Made by a program: the position numbers and the translations under genes
Source of the DNA: Lucifuga dentata
Taxonomy: Eukaryota; Chordata; Actinopteri; Ophidiiformes; Bythitidae
DNA: 64,000 nt
Direction of reading: 5' to 3'
NCBI GenBank assembly: GCA_014773175.1
Contig: VXCM01000913.1
Coordinates: 199,408-263,407 of the forward strand
Shown: piece after piece, positions 21,501 through 31,589 of the stretch
Position numbering within the stretch: position 1 is the stretch's first letter
Layout: each line of letters begins with the position of its first letter
Notes under the pieces: generated by a model
Databases searched by the model: none
The model's input: the letters and a program-made list of their open reading frames with translations, nothing else
What the model was told of the DNA's origin: nothing

Positions 21501-22549
21501 GAGAGGTGGGTAGAGTATCCAGAAACTGTACTCAAGTAAAAGTATTGTTACTTTATGATAATAGTTACTCGAGTAGTCACCAAAATAATTACTTGAATGA
21601 GAGTAATAAAGTATCTATTAAAAAGTTTACTTGAGTAGTGAGTAACTTTGACCAAGCTAATTCTTTCAAATAATCAACAAGCTATAAAGTGCTCCTCTGA
21701 GGGGAAAAAAAAAAGCAAAGTAGCCATATGTAGCCTCTAATACAATCCAAATCATATCATATAAAGAAACAGTAGACAGTAATAAATCAAATATTTACCA
21801 TATAAATTATGACAATTCTGGCCTGGCCCCAAGACAGTTAACTAGGTTAGCTTCATGAATTTATTCAGAATAGAACAGGAGAACTTGAGTTAGCATTAGC
21901 AGCAGCAGCTAGTTAAGCAGCTAAAGTTGCAGCTTACCACCACGTTTCCTCAAGTTCATGTTGATTCTTAGAAGCTGAAATGTCACATTTTTAGCGAGAC
22001 AAAGACGCAACGCGTTATGTAGCTGTTGGTTTTAGTAGACCGGGGAGAGTTAGTATGGCCAGACGAAAATACCTATGATGCCGGGGACGAATAACTCCGT
22101 AATTGTCGCTGTTTCTCTGTGCCACCTTTTCTCTTTTTAGAATCCATTTTTCATCTAAGTGCCAAGAAAATTAGTAAAGAAAAATTTGTGTTTGCTTAGT
22201 TTAAGTTCATTTTAATTAATATTATACTGAGTAGTGCAAAGGTCACCGGCCGGTCCACCTATCAACTCTCAATGAGTCCAATGCCATGTCAACCCATCAT
22301 TGTCATGGAGATGACAGGACGCTGAATGTAATTGGACCAAACCAAAGCAGCAGACGGACATTCAGAGCACTGCTTACAGTGGAGAAAGCGGAGAATTTTG
22401 ACTCGTTGCGTCGGAGCGATGTCTTGTATGTTTTTTCTTCATAAATATACTCAAGTATGAGTTAAAAGTATCCTGCAATACAACTCACTAAAATATAATT
22501 TTGTGAAAAAAGTTACTTAAGTAAATGGAACGAGTTACTACACATCTCT
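21501..22549. mobile_element. Non-autonomous hAT element
   Basis: The left end is GAGAGGTGGGTAGAGTATCC. The right end on the minus strand is AGAGATGTGTAGTAACTCG. Both carry the AGAGxTGxGTAG core seen in hAT elements of fish. The flanks GGTAGAGA (21493-21500) and GGTAGAAA (22550-22557) are an 8-bp target duplication with one mismatch. Subterminal regions are rich in ACTCAAGTAA / ACTTGAGTA motifs at both ends (21530-21650 and 22440-22530), as expected for transposase-binding subterminal repeats. I see no transposase fragment in the 1,049 bp. Confidence 0.82.
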
Positions 22550-23778
22550 GGTAGAAAGAGGGAAAGAAAAAACGTGAACAGCGTTTTTTGCCTTGCAGCC
22601 AATGAAAATAACAGCAACTCTTCCTCTTTGCTAATTAGTAACAGCTCTCTTTACACTGCCTCCATGTTTTGTGGGAAACTACTTCCACTGGATTTGTTTT
22701 CGTGTAAAAGCAGCTTTATCCTACATCGCCACCTAAAGTCCCAGAAAGTACACGGCTGTCCTGCGGAGTTGTCATGAAGGCGCAAGAACCATGAATGCTA
22801 ATACATTTTTGAGCTGCATTGCATCCATGTTGAGCATAAACAAGCCTAAAATAGCTCAACTCACCCTACGTGTATTATGAGCTGTACTTCTGTTCTGTGT
22901 GGGTGTCAGTAACTTTTGAGCGAAATTTCAGAATAAAACTTGCTCAAATTAGGTTTTTCTGAGATTTTTCTTGCAGTTGTTTTCTTTTTACTCTACTTAA
23001 AAAGAACCACTTTCCCATCAGTGTTATAATTATTATTATAGTCACAATGCAAGTAATATTCCAGTACCAAATTCTGATTATCTAAAGTAATTTACAACAC
23101 TGGTCTTAGAAAAATCACTACTTTTCCACTCTTCTCTGCATTTTTCTGCTCCAAACTTTATTAACCGATTAAGATTATTACAATGAAATCCTTCAACAGT
23201 ACTAGCAAGCAAAGTGCTTACAATGTCAGCTTTAGCTTCTTTGCCTTTGCAAACACAGTCCTTTTTCCAACACTTAAGGCTCGACACAATGTAAATGCAG
23301 CTTAAAATCAATGATGCATGTGTGATGGATTTCCAACATTTGAAATGACTGACTGAGCAACGAGCACTGTGTGCATCTGGGGTGAGCAAGGCACTGTGTT
23401 TAAGTCCATTCGTGGTATACAGGTCATTCGTTATGCAAAAAAGAAAAGAAAAATAAAAGAGTACCATGAAGACAGAATTACAGAGGAGGTGGAATGCAAT
23501 CATCTTTTATTTTGTTGTTGTTGAAACTGCTTTGATGAAATCACCATGAAACAGCCAGAGATCACTTAGGTTCCCTGTTAGTGTTATATAAGAGATGTCA
23601 AGCCTGGCTAGGCTAACACTCCCCATGATGCTCCAAGCTACTCATGCATGTTTTACATCCTGTTATACTGCTGTCAGATTGTGCTATAGAACCTCTGGAG
23701 GCTGAGAAGTGACTCCAGTTGTAGAGGTCAATGCTTTTGCTCTACTTTTCAAACATACAATGCATATACGATGAATTC

Positions 23779-23779
<1 letters not shown>

Positions 23780-23812
<33 letters not shown>
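23780..23812. repeat. (TG)n microsatellite followed by G run
   Basis: About 16 TG units run into a stretch of G bases. Confidence 0.93.
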
Positions 23813-23814
<2 letters not shown>

Positions 23815-24213
23815 GGGGGGTTGGTAGATGCTTATGTGGGTGAATATAGCTTCAGCAGCCTTTACATTAAACATGCTCTGCAAGAATAAGAAATAGCTAT
23901 GCACCATTCAGTGAATGAGTTTATAACATGGAATATCTGCCTTTATTCTCGGGAATATTGCAGATTTTTTNTTTTTTTTTTTTTTTTTTTTAATCTTTGA
24001 GAGGAAAACCTGGACAGAAATGAGGTAGTATTTTGTTGCTTATAATCATAATAAAGGCTCAGGGAAGCTCGGTATGCCAGTTCCTGTCATGTCTCATGTC
24101 TCGACATAAAAGAAGCCTAAAAAGGAAGATTAAGATTACAGGGCTGCAGCATATCAAGCAGCGAATGTATCATTTGTCATTTGGAACCCAAGACTGTCAT
24201 TGTACTGGGCTGA

Positions 24214-24215
<2 letters not shown>

Positions 24216-24250
<35 letters not shown>
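24216..24250. repeat. (TG)n microsatellite
   Basis: About 17 TG units are visible. Confidence 0.95.
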
Positions 24251-24251
<1 letters not shown>

Positions 24252-24323
24252 TCCATGGATCCATCTATGTAAACTTATCTCCCTTCAGCTACAAGGCTGA
24301 TACACTGAAAGGGATGTCTACAT

Positions 24324-24932
24324 TTAAAGGACCATACCATCCATTTTGTATGTTTGAGCCTAATATATTCAATTTTTATACACATTACATTACATTACAA
24401 TCATTTACCAAAGCATAATACTGGAACGGTGAATTAAAAATGTTTTTCCTACCTTCCAGACTGGTTTCAGTTCATTCTGGTACGCTATTAAAATCAACTT
24501 GCTGATACTTCAAATGTTATCATGAACAACACATGTATTTAGGGTGTTTTTTTGTTTGTTTTTGTTTTGTTTTTTTGTTTTTTTTTGAAGTTTCATAATT
24601 TCAGCGTTCAAGCTCAATAAAAAGTGTGGAGTGAATGTATGACTCCACCGGGGAATATAGTCCCAAAAGAAGACCTGTGTTTATAGAAAAATTTAAAGGA
24701 CCATGACTTCATAAGGCTGTGTAACTATTAGCAGGAGAAACATGGATTTTTAAGGTGGATTTTTTTTTATCGCTTGAATATTTGATTTTGAAAGATTAAG
24801 AGGTTTTTGCAAAATATCAGGAAAGCTCAAATACCGTTTTACTGTTTGGGAAATGATTGTCAGTAATGTAACATGTATGAAAATTGAATATATTAGGCTC
24901 AAACATGCAAAATGGTTGGTATGGTCCTTTAA
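24324..24932 (+). mobile_element. TTAA-flanked MITE, copy 2 (near full length)
   Basis: The element starts TTAAAGGACCATACC and ends GGTATGGTCCTTTAA. The inverted repeats extend about 85-90 bp inwards: 'gcctaatatattcaattttt' near the left and its inverse near the right, up to 'tcatttaccaaagca' / 'ttgggaaatgattgtcagta'. The interior includes 'ggggaatatagtcccaaaag' and the internal 'ttaaaggaccatgacttcat'. At 609 bp it encodes nothing. TTAA duplications are the hallmark of the piggyBac superfamily, but the ends do not start with the usual CCC, so the superfamily stays open. Confidence 0.85.
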
Positions 24933-25221
24933 CTTGTCTGGTTAAAGGCTGTTTATAAAATATAACAATATTAAGCAAGGAACTGACAATGATGACTTTT
25001 ATTGTTTATGTATGATGTTTATGATTTTGCTGCTGTCACAGTTGAGGAGTCACATTTCTTTTTGCAACTTTTATGATTTTTTTATTTTTTTGTTTTCAGC
25101 TGCTGAAGGCACATAAACATGTTACCATAGTGATTGCTGTTTTATGCAGTGCTATTTAATGTCATTCGTTACAGATGCCAAGGAGTTTAGGTTTTGACCT
25201 GCATTTCTTTGTTTTCTTTTG
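24933..25221. other. Non-coding spacer
   Basis: AT-rich sequence. Nothing is recognised. Confidence 0.5.
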
Positions 25222-25600
25222 TTTGCTTTTTAATTACTCAAAAAGTTATTAACAGATTTTGACAAACCCTGATGGAAGGGTGGGGCATGGCTGAGGAAAG
25301 AACTCATTGAATATTGGAGTGGAAGTTCCAGGGGCAGATTAAGGATTTTTTTTTTTTTTTTTTTTAATTTCTTAAAAATTTTGAAATTGAACTTAGCATT
25401 CTCAACAATTTTAATGAAAAAATCTAGCGTATTTATCCCATAATTAAATATCAGTAGGTGTTATTTGGTCTAAATATAGATATCTGATTGTTTCTATATG
25501 CTTGGAGAGATGGCACATTAATGTAATTGCTTTACAGTAACAGAGCAGAAACATCCAACAACCTGAGATGATGCTGATTCAGTGACTTGGAAACCATTTT
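25222..25600 (+). repeat. Unclassified teleost repeat, copy 1
   Basis: The blocks 'cagattttgacaaa', 'ggaaagaactcattgaat', 'ccaggggcagattaaggatt' and, further on, 'ctgagatgatgctgattcag' occur in the same order at 59545-59745. The second copy lacks about 150 bp of poly-T and AT-rich sequence present here (25346-25510). The general wording resembles a very common fish repeat containing 'gatccggat...ggatccaggaattttt', but I cannot name it. Confidence 0.6.
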
Positions 25601-27461
25601 GCTTTATGTTTATATGTTTCTGTATTTACCTCCATAACTATTAGTCATTTCTCTTTCAGCCATTATAGATGACTAGGATAACGCATTTTGTTGAGGCTTG
25701 TTTGGTGGAAGAATGAGCTCAATGAATGCCCTTTTAATGTAAATGTAAAAACAAAATGCAGCTTTGTTTTTCAGGAGGAGCTCTGAACCAAATGCAGACG
25801 TGTGTTTTCAGCCTGGCCTGTTCACTTTTGATGTTACATAACTAACTCTTAACTGATGCCCCTCAAGATGCTCTGCGCTGACTCATCTTTGCTATATATT
25901 CACTTCCATTTTAAATCATCGTCAAGGTTAACAGAGGCTTTGTTTTAACCAAGAACCCTCTTCAGAATATACAGTATATCTATTTGGTGAAGGTTTATAT
26001 CAACAATATTTCAGCAGAAGAAAACTGTGCAGCCTTGTTAATGTTGTTAAATATTAAAAACAGCAGAGGACTGAAAATAATCCAAATTAAAATGACTCAT
26101 ACATTTAATCTGGTTTGGGGCTGTGCATTATCTCTAAATTGATATACATGATTCACTGGACTCAGAGTCTTCGACATAATTAGATTTCTGTCACTTGCTT
26201 TTAGGTCAACTGGCTGCCAAAGTCTATGTAATCTGAGATATGACAGAAAAGTTATTAGAATTCATTACAAAATATAACATGAACCATGTTATTTGTGTTG
26301 AAAATCTATTAATCAAAATATTAATTTCTTTTTTAAGAAATGACTCAAGTGGGGAAGTTCTGCTTCAAAGTGACTGTTGTTATGTTTAAATCTGAATTCA
26401 GCATTTGAATTCTACATGTAATCTTTAGCGCCTGTGTTTTTGGAGTTTCAAGGTGTATTTACAGAACATCCAGTCTCTTTAATCCATCGGTTGCATCATA
26501 TAGCTTTACATGCTAAATATGTGGCCCTGTACCCTTTATTACATGAGTTAGCTTTGAAATTCTAATTTTTCTACATCCTGCACTTTAAAAAAAAAAATCT
26601 GTTTTGTTGCATCAGCTTGGTGTGAAGAAAAAAAAAAAGAGATAGAGTTTAATGTCATCTGTGTGGCCACTGCTCCTCCCCCATAGAGAGCTCTGTAATC
26701 TTATGCTCCAATTCTTTCCTTTAAATTAAGCAGGAGGCATAAAATATAAAAAAGGCAGAGATATTTTGAGAGGTCATGTGATTTGTGGCATAAATACTTA
26801 ACAAGCACTTGAAATGAAAGATTTTATTATGTTGTGTGCAAATAACGTTCAGCTACTTCTTTATTAAATAGGAGTGTAGATCCAAATATATTCTCAATCC
26901 TTTATTAACCAGTGAAATAAGGTGTGATGCAGCCATAAAATAATTTGCCAGCCAGTTCAGCATTAATCTGGGTGGTGTAGTATATGCAATTTACAGTGCC
27001 CTGCTGTGACCAAAAATATAATCAGCCTTTTATATGCATACCAAATACAATGACATTTTCAGATAAACCTTTGTTGTGCAGGAACTTGTTAACTTTTCTT
27101 CATTTTGCACCAATAAACCAGGAACTGTTTTGGTTGAGGGAATATAATTCCTGAACTATTTTTAGTTTCTGCTCCAGAGCCGCTTCTATCAGGTGGTACA
27201 GGAACGGCTGGTCAGATCGTACAAATATCGCTAATTGGTCAGACACATCCCAACAACTAGTATTTGTTAATACTTGTGTTTAGCTTGATTTGTACACTCT
27301 TTTTCCCTTAATTCTCATTATCCCAGATGGGACAGGAGGCTATAATTAGCTAACAACGCTGCATCCTGTGCTTGGCTCAGGCCTGTACCATGTACTTGGC
27401 TCTGGTCCCCATGAAAAGACCCATTTCCCACAAAGGTCATTTAAGAGAGTTCTACACCAGG
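25601..27461. other. Single-copy non-coding DNA
   Basis: No gene or mobile element is recognised. The stretch is strongly AT-rich and without open frames of note. Confidence 0.5.
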
Positions 27462-27500
27462 TGGTCTTTGGCCTTCCTCTCATCCTGGTGGTGTCCATCT
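27462..27500 (-). pseudogene. LINE fragment, left piece of an interrupted copy
   Basis: 'ggtctttggccttcctctca' followed by 'tcctggtggtgtccatc' is a wording typical, on the plus strand, of the C-terminal coding end of RTE-like LINEs read in reverse. The continuation appears at 28372-28500 after three inserted elements. The piece is short, so the assignment is tentative. Confidence 0.45.
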
Positions 27501-27501
27501 C

Positions 27502-27815
27502 ACACTGAAAAAACTGATGTTGACCTTTTTTAGATGTTACATATAAAAATTTAGTCTTATTTAATTGATTTCAGTGTGTTATTTCATTCTGCTCAATATT
27601 TTTGATTAGTTGGAATTATATCTCCCAGTGCTTCAAACATTCTAATTTTATTTAATTAAAAGCAACTACAAAAAAAGTCACAGCTCTATTGCCATCTCTA
27701 TTAATTCCAATTAATTAAAAATATTGAGCAGAACAAAATAACATGTTGAAATCAGTTAAATAAGGCTGAATTTGTATGTGACATCTAAAAGGGGTCAGCA
27801 TCAGTTTTTCCATGC
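27502..27815. mobile_element. Foldback MITE with ~110-bp inverted arms
   Basis: The left arm 27507-27618 and right arm 27702-27811 are inverse complements at roughly 85-90% by eye (for example 'gctcaatatttttgattagt' against the inverse of 'aattaattaaaaatattgag'). About 83 bp lie between them. There is no coding capacity. The outer edge begins CACACTGAAAAAACTGATG. The arm-to-loop ratio is that of a foldback-type MITE. Confidence 0.8.
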
Positions 27816-27832
27816 GCATGGAACTGCATTAA

Positions 27833-28055
27833 AAGGGCAGTGGTGGCCTATAAAGGTTAGAGAAGTGAGCTGTCACTGGTTCAATCCTTGGACCGGCAAG
27901 AGAAATCTGGGTTGGGAAAGTGAGTGAGAGGTGGAGTCTGTGGTTACCTGGACACCAGGTGTGAATGATGTGAGTCTGTGAGCAGAGCGTTCCTGTAAAA
28001 GAGCATTTGATGCTCAGCAAACCCCTGCATAACACAAAGATTAAAAAAAAAAAAA
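27833..28055 (+). repeat. tRNA-derived SINE
   Basis: The left end 'gggcagtggtggcctataaa' then 'ggttagaga' contains a pol III A-box-like segment. The B box GGTTCAATCC lies at 27878-27887, about the usual distance downstream. 'accggcaagagaaatctggg' and 'gggaaagtgagtgag' follow, as in a common teleost SINE. An A-rich tail is at about 28042-28055. The pol III promoter boxes are recognisable, but the body is diverged. Confidence 0.8.
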
Positions 28056-28371
28056 ACTACACTTAGTTTTAATATTTAGTTATTACACCACTGAATTAAG
28101 CTACATTTACTCAAAAATATTGAGACAAACTAACTAAATGTGTTTAAGTTTACTCAATATAGGTCTACTTGGAAGACTAAAGAAATTTAAGTGAAATGTA
28201 CTCAATTTGTTTTAGTTAAAACTACAATTTTAATTTCACTGAAATTACTTATTATGCTTATATTAAATACAGTCAACTTGAAAATATATAGATGAACCTA
28301 AATAAATTAATTTCGTGGAACCACTTGACATAAAAATTAAGTGAATTCAAAACATCATTTTTTTCAGTGCA
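28056..28371. mobile_element. MITE end with CACTGAAAAAAATGATG terminus
   Basis: The right border, read on the minus strand, is CACTGAAAAAAATGATGTTT, followed inwards by 'tgaattcactta' and 'caagtggttccacgaaatta'. This resembles a frequent teleost MITE end. The matching left border may be the one at 27504 (CACTGAAAAAACTGATG), in which case the SINE was inserted within one element. The two ends share only the first ~20 bases, so two neighbouring elements are equally likely. Confidence 0.5.
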
Positions 28372-28500
28372 GGGCAACTTTAGGTATCCTGTCACTTGGC
28401 ATTCTTTTACATGGCCGAGCCATCTTATTCTGTGGATCTTTAACTCGAGGGACGTGCTCTTGATCAATAGATGTCGCAGATCTTTAGTTTTTTTACAAAG
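28372..28500 (-). pseudogene. LINE fragment, right piece
   Basis: On the minus strand one frame gives KIHRIRWLGHVKEC, matching the R(L/I)RW(x)GHV motif near the C-terminus of RTE-type LINE proteins. The frame continues with 'QVTGYLKLPC'. The piece lines up in strand and expected order with 27462-27500. Both pieces are short and decayed. Confidence 0.5.
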
Positions 28501-28539
28501 CATAACAAAAAGATCTTGCCACATTTATAGAAAGATCTT

Positions 28540-28910
28540 ACACATTTATAAAACTGGCACATTTGTGAGTTTTATAGCACAGTGTAGCACTAGTTATTTT
28601 TTAAAAAAATTAAAAAGTGATTCTTCATCATTAAAAATAATTTTTTTTGGTAAGTTTTTTGACTGGCAAATTTGTAAGTTTTTTTTTTGCAAGTATATAA
28701 CCTTATTAAATTATACTTTTGCATCAGATTTAGCAATAAAAAACACTTGTGCTTTTAGTGCAAAATCATCAAATTATCATAAGCATACAGACTTTTAAAA
28801 CTGGCAAATTTNCTTGTGCTTTTAGTGCAAAATCATCAAATTATCATAAGCATACAGACTTTTAAAACTGGCAAATTTGTGAGTTTTAAAACTCACAAAT
28901 TTGCAAGATT
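28540..28910 (+). repeat. Dispersed repeat with 'ctggcaaatttgtgagtttt' modules
   Basis: The module '(c)tggca.atttgt.agtttt' occurs several times (28555, 28663, 28869 and the duplicated piece at 28801). The segment 28697-28792 is an inverted copy of about 30758-30855. A 34-bp perfect palindrome lies at 28871-28904. The 66-bp block 28746-28811 is repeated at 28813-28878 around a single N at 28812, which is probably an assembly artefact. Confidence 0.7.
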
Positions 28911-30754
28911 AAAAAACTCGAAATAATGCCCCCTTTTTTCTTTTTTTTTTTTGTCTTATAAGGCCCTATTATGCCATCGTACTCCAACAGATAAAGCAGG
29001 AAGTGATACAACAAAGGACAACAAAGGTTTTTATGGGACAGCAAACTCCAGCACTGTGAGAGACTTGGCAATGTCTTTGTTGGCGAATTCAACAACAGGG
29101 TGGAGGAAGGAGAAGGAATCAGTCGTGTTTGTGTTGTGCGAATGATATATCTGTCTCAACGTCATTTCATTTCATTTCCAGTCTTTGCAGTACAGTAGTT
29201 GAATACGAACAAGAAACTTGCTGTAGGAAGCGCGTAGTTTTACTCTGAATAGTTCAGGGTAAAATAGTTCCTCATTTAATTCCAAATTTTTGGTGCAAGT
29301 TTTGCAGTTTGAATTTGTCATTGCTACCTTCAAAATACCATGAAATCATAACTGATAATTAATTTCCTTTTAGAGATATGAGCCATTGAAGGTTCCATCT
29401 GTCAGAAACCTTGTCACCTTCTTATAATTAGATCAAACATTTTTATTAAATATATTAAACATTTTAATTAAATTTGTAGCACCTTTGCATTTACTGTCGT
29501 GACACTTTGAATCTCCTGATATCAGACATATTTTTTCCTGTCGTTTTAAGCTGATATGCTTTGATTTAAGTTTCAGACTGCTCACACCTTCATTTTGTAT
29601 TATAAGCAGCGTGTTGTTGGCAATAAATTAATCGCTGTCAAATCTACACCATCTCCTCTTTACCTAGCGACATTTATGAGGAGTTATTTCTCCCATGTAT
29701 TAGTAAATTGCATGCATGCAATTCATTTCCCCTAAGGCACCTTGTCGTTTTTCTCATCTGAACGGAGCGACTGGGGCAGTGAGCTATATGGGAGATATAT
29801 TAGTGTCCAGGAGCACAGCTCTGAGAGGGTCGGGCCTGTCTCTGTGATTTATTCCAAATCCAAAAGCCCTGCAGGAGCGCGTTGTCAATCCCATTGGCAT
29901 CACCTTTGGGTCACATCAAAGCACTGAGCTGGAAAAAACAGAGACAGTTGTTTACAAATGCAGCCGCCTGTTTTCTTCTTTGTTGGAGATGGGAATTAAA
30001 AAGTAAATTGGGGCTGCTGTTGCAATATTAAATATGAAGAGGAGGTGACATGTCTCTGAAATTTGACTGGCATTTTCTTGGCTTGAACCACCAGCAGCAT
30101 AGTGTTGCCATCAATCAAGTACGTTGGGTTTTCTGTTGTTTTGCGAGATGAAGGAGGTTTGGTGGTTTTTATCAGCACATATGTGCTTATGTGGGTGATA
30201 CAGACTGGCATCAAAAATATGTACTATTCATTTACAAGATGTTACTAAGGATCAAAAAAAACAAAAAACAAAAAACAAATCACAACATAACTATGTAAAA
30301 ACAGGATATTCAGGACAGCAAATGAACCTCTGTATCCTCTCGTGTCATCATTTTTCAGCCATGATGACTCCCAAAGATCACTGAGCTTATTAATCATCAC
30401 AAATTTTTTTTCTTTTAATGGTTTCAGGTTTGTTTTGTTTTTTTATAAGAAATTCTTATCACAACACGGAAACAGAAGCAAAACACGCATTGTTATTTTT
30501 GACATTGCCATTGAATCATACAGCTCTGTGTAACATGTAAAGGTCGTGCAGTGACACAGAATTATCACGAAACTTGATTGATTTTATTATTGATCTTATT
30601 GTGTCCTGCTGTACCATAAATCCCATTTGAATTGTCCACTAATGTAAGCAACGATTTCCCTGCAACCGTCCACTGCACTGAAGTTTTTGATGCACAAAGG
30701 CTTCACTTCACTTGTTTTCTTCTGAATAAACCTACTTCATGGCAATGTCCCTTC
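28911..30754. other. Non-coding; possible regulatory block at 29.64-29.93 kb
   Basis: No gene is recognised. The block 29640-29930 is more complex and less AT-rich than its surroundings and includes an 18-bp perfect palindrome AATTGCATGCATGCAATT (29706-29723). Without a cross-species comparison its nature is unknown. Confidence 0.5.
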
Positions 30755-30930
30755 AAACTCTGTATGCTTATGATAATTTGATGACTTGAGGCAAAATACA
30801 TGAGTAGTTCTTTATTACTAAATCCAAAAAGTATAATTTTGGTTGATTAGACTTAGCTTGTGGCAAACGCCAGTTCTTCCTTTCCTGAACATTTGTGAGT
30901 TTTTTCACAAGTTTGTGAGTTTTTTTTTCT
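30755..30930 (-). repeat. Inverted partner of the 28.5-28.9 kb repeat
   Basis: 'tgtatgcttatgataatttg' (30759-30778) is the reverse complement of 28770-28789, and the match continues with gaps through 'taaatccaaaaagtataatt'. The 'catttgtgagtttttt' module follows at about 30892-30925. Confidence 0.65.
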
Positions 30931-31024
30931 CAGAATATTACTGTTGTCTGTTATGGCGAGTACACAGAGAATTAATGAATACTGGACTTCACCAAGTAGA
31001 CAGAAATGGGACTTCAGTTGGTTG

Positions 31025-31589
31025 TTAAAGGAACATACCGGCTATTTTGCATGTTTGAGTCTAATATATTCAATTTTCATACATGTTACATTACTGACAA
31101 TCATTTCCCAAAGCATACTACTGGAACGGTGAATTAAAAATGTTTTTCCTACCTTCCAGACCGCCACTGGTTTGAGTTCATTCTGGTACGCTATTAAAAT
31201 CAACTTATTGATACTTGAAACGTTCTTGGGATAGGTAATTCATCATCACCAACAAGACGTGTATTCAGGTTCTTTTTTGAAGTTTTGCAATTTTAGCATT
31301 TAAGTGCAATAATAAGTGCAAAGTGATTGTATGTCTCCATCAGGGAATATAGTCCCAAAAGAAGACCTGTGTTTATGGAAAAAGTTAACCAACCGTGACA
31401 TCATAAGGCTGTGCAACCATTAGCAGGTGAAACATCGATTTTGCAGGTGTACTGCTTGAACATTTGAAGATTTTGCAAAGTATGAGGAAAGCTGAAATAC
31501 AGCTTTATCCTTTGGGAAATGATTGTCAGTTACGTAACATGTATGAAAATTGAATATATTCGGCTCAAATATGCAAAATTGTCCTTTAA
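31025..31589 (+). mobile_element. TTAA-flanked MITE, copy 3
   Basis: It begins TTAAAGGAACATACCGG and ends TTGTCCTTTAA, with the same interior as copy 2 ('gggaatatagtcccaaaaga', 'taaggctgtgcaaccattag'). The right end has lost part of the terminal GGTATGG. It lies in the same orientation as copies 2 and 4. Confidence 0.85.

Larger units (their letters stand above)
22558..24323. other. Non-coding, with microsatellites
   Basis: No gene is recognised. (TG)n tracts lie at 23780-23812 (followed by a G run) and 24216-24250. A poly-T run with an N at 23971 lies at 23965-23991. The 141-codon minus-strand frame at 23078-23503 has no recognisable domain. Confidence 0.5.

Noticed and set aside
23078..23503. 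141-codon minus-strand frame
   Set aside because: Hydrophobic start and cysteine-rich middle, but no recognisable family, and no splice or promoter context that I can support.
27833..27905. tRNA gene
   Set aside because: A and B boxes are present, but the cloverleaf is not maintained and the following body and A tail are those of a SINE.
28367..28798. 143-codon plus-strand frame
   Set aside because: It is the complement of a LINE remnant joined to AT-rich repeat sequence. Not a credible protein.
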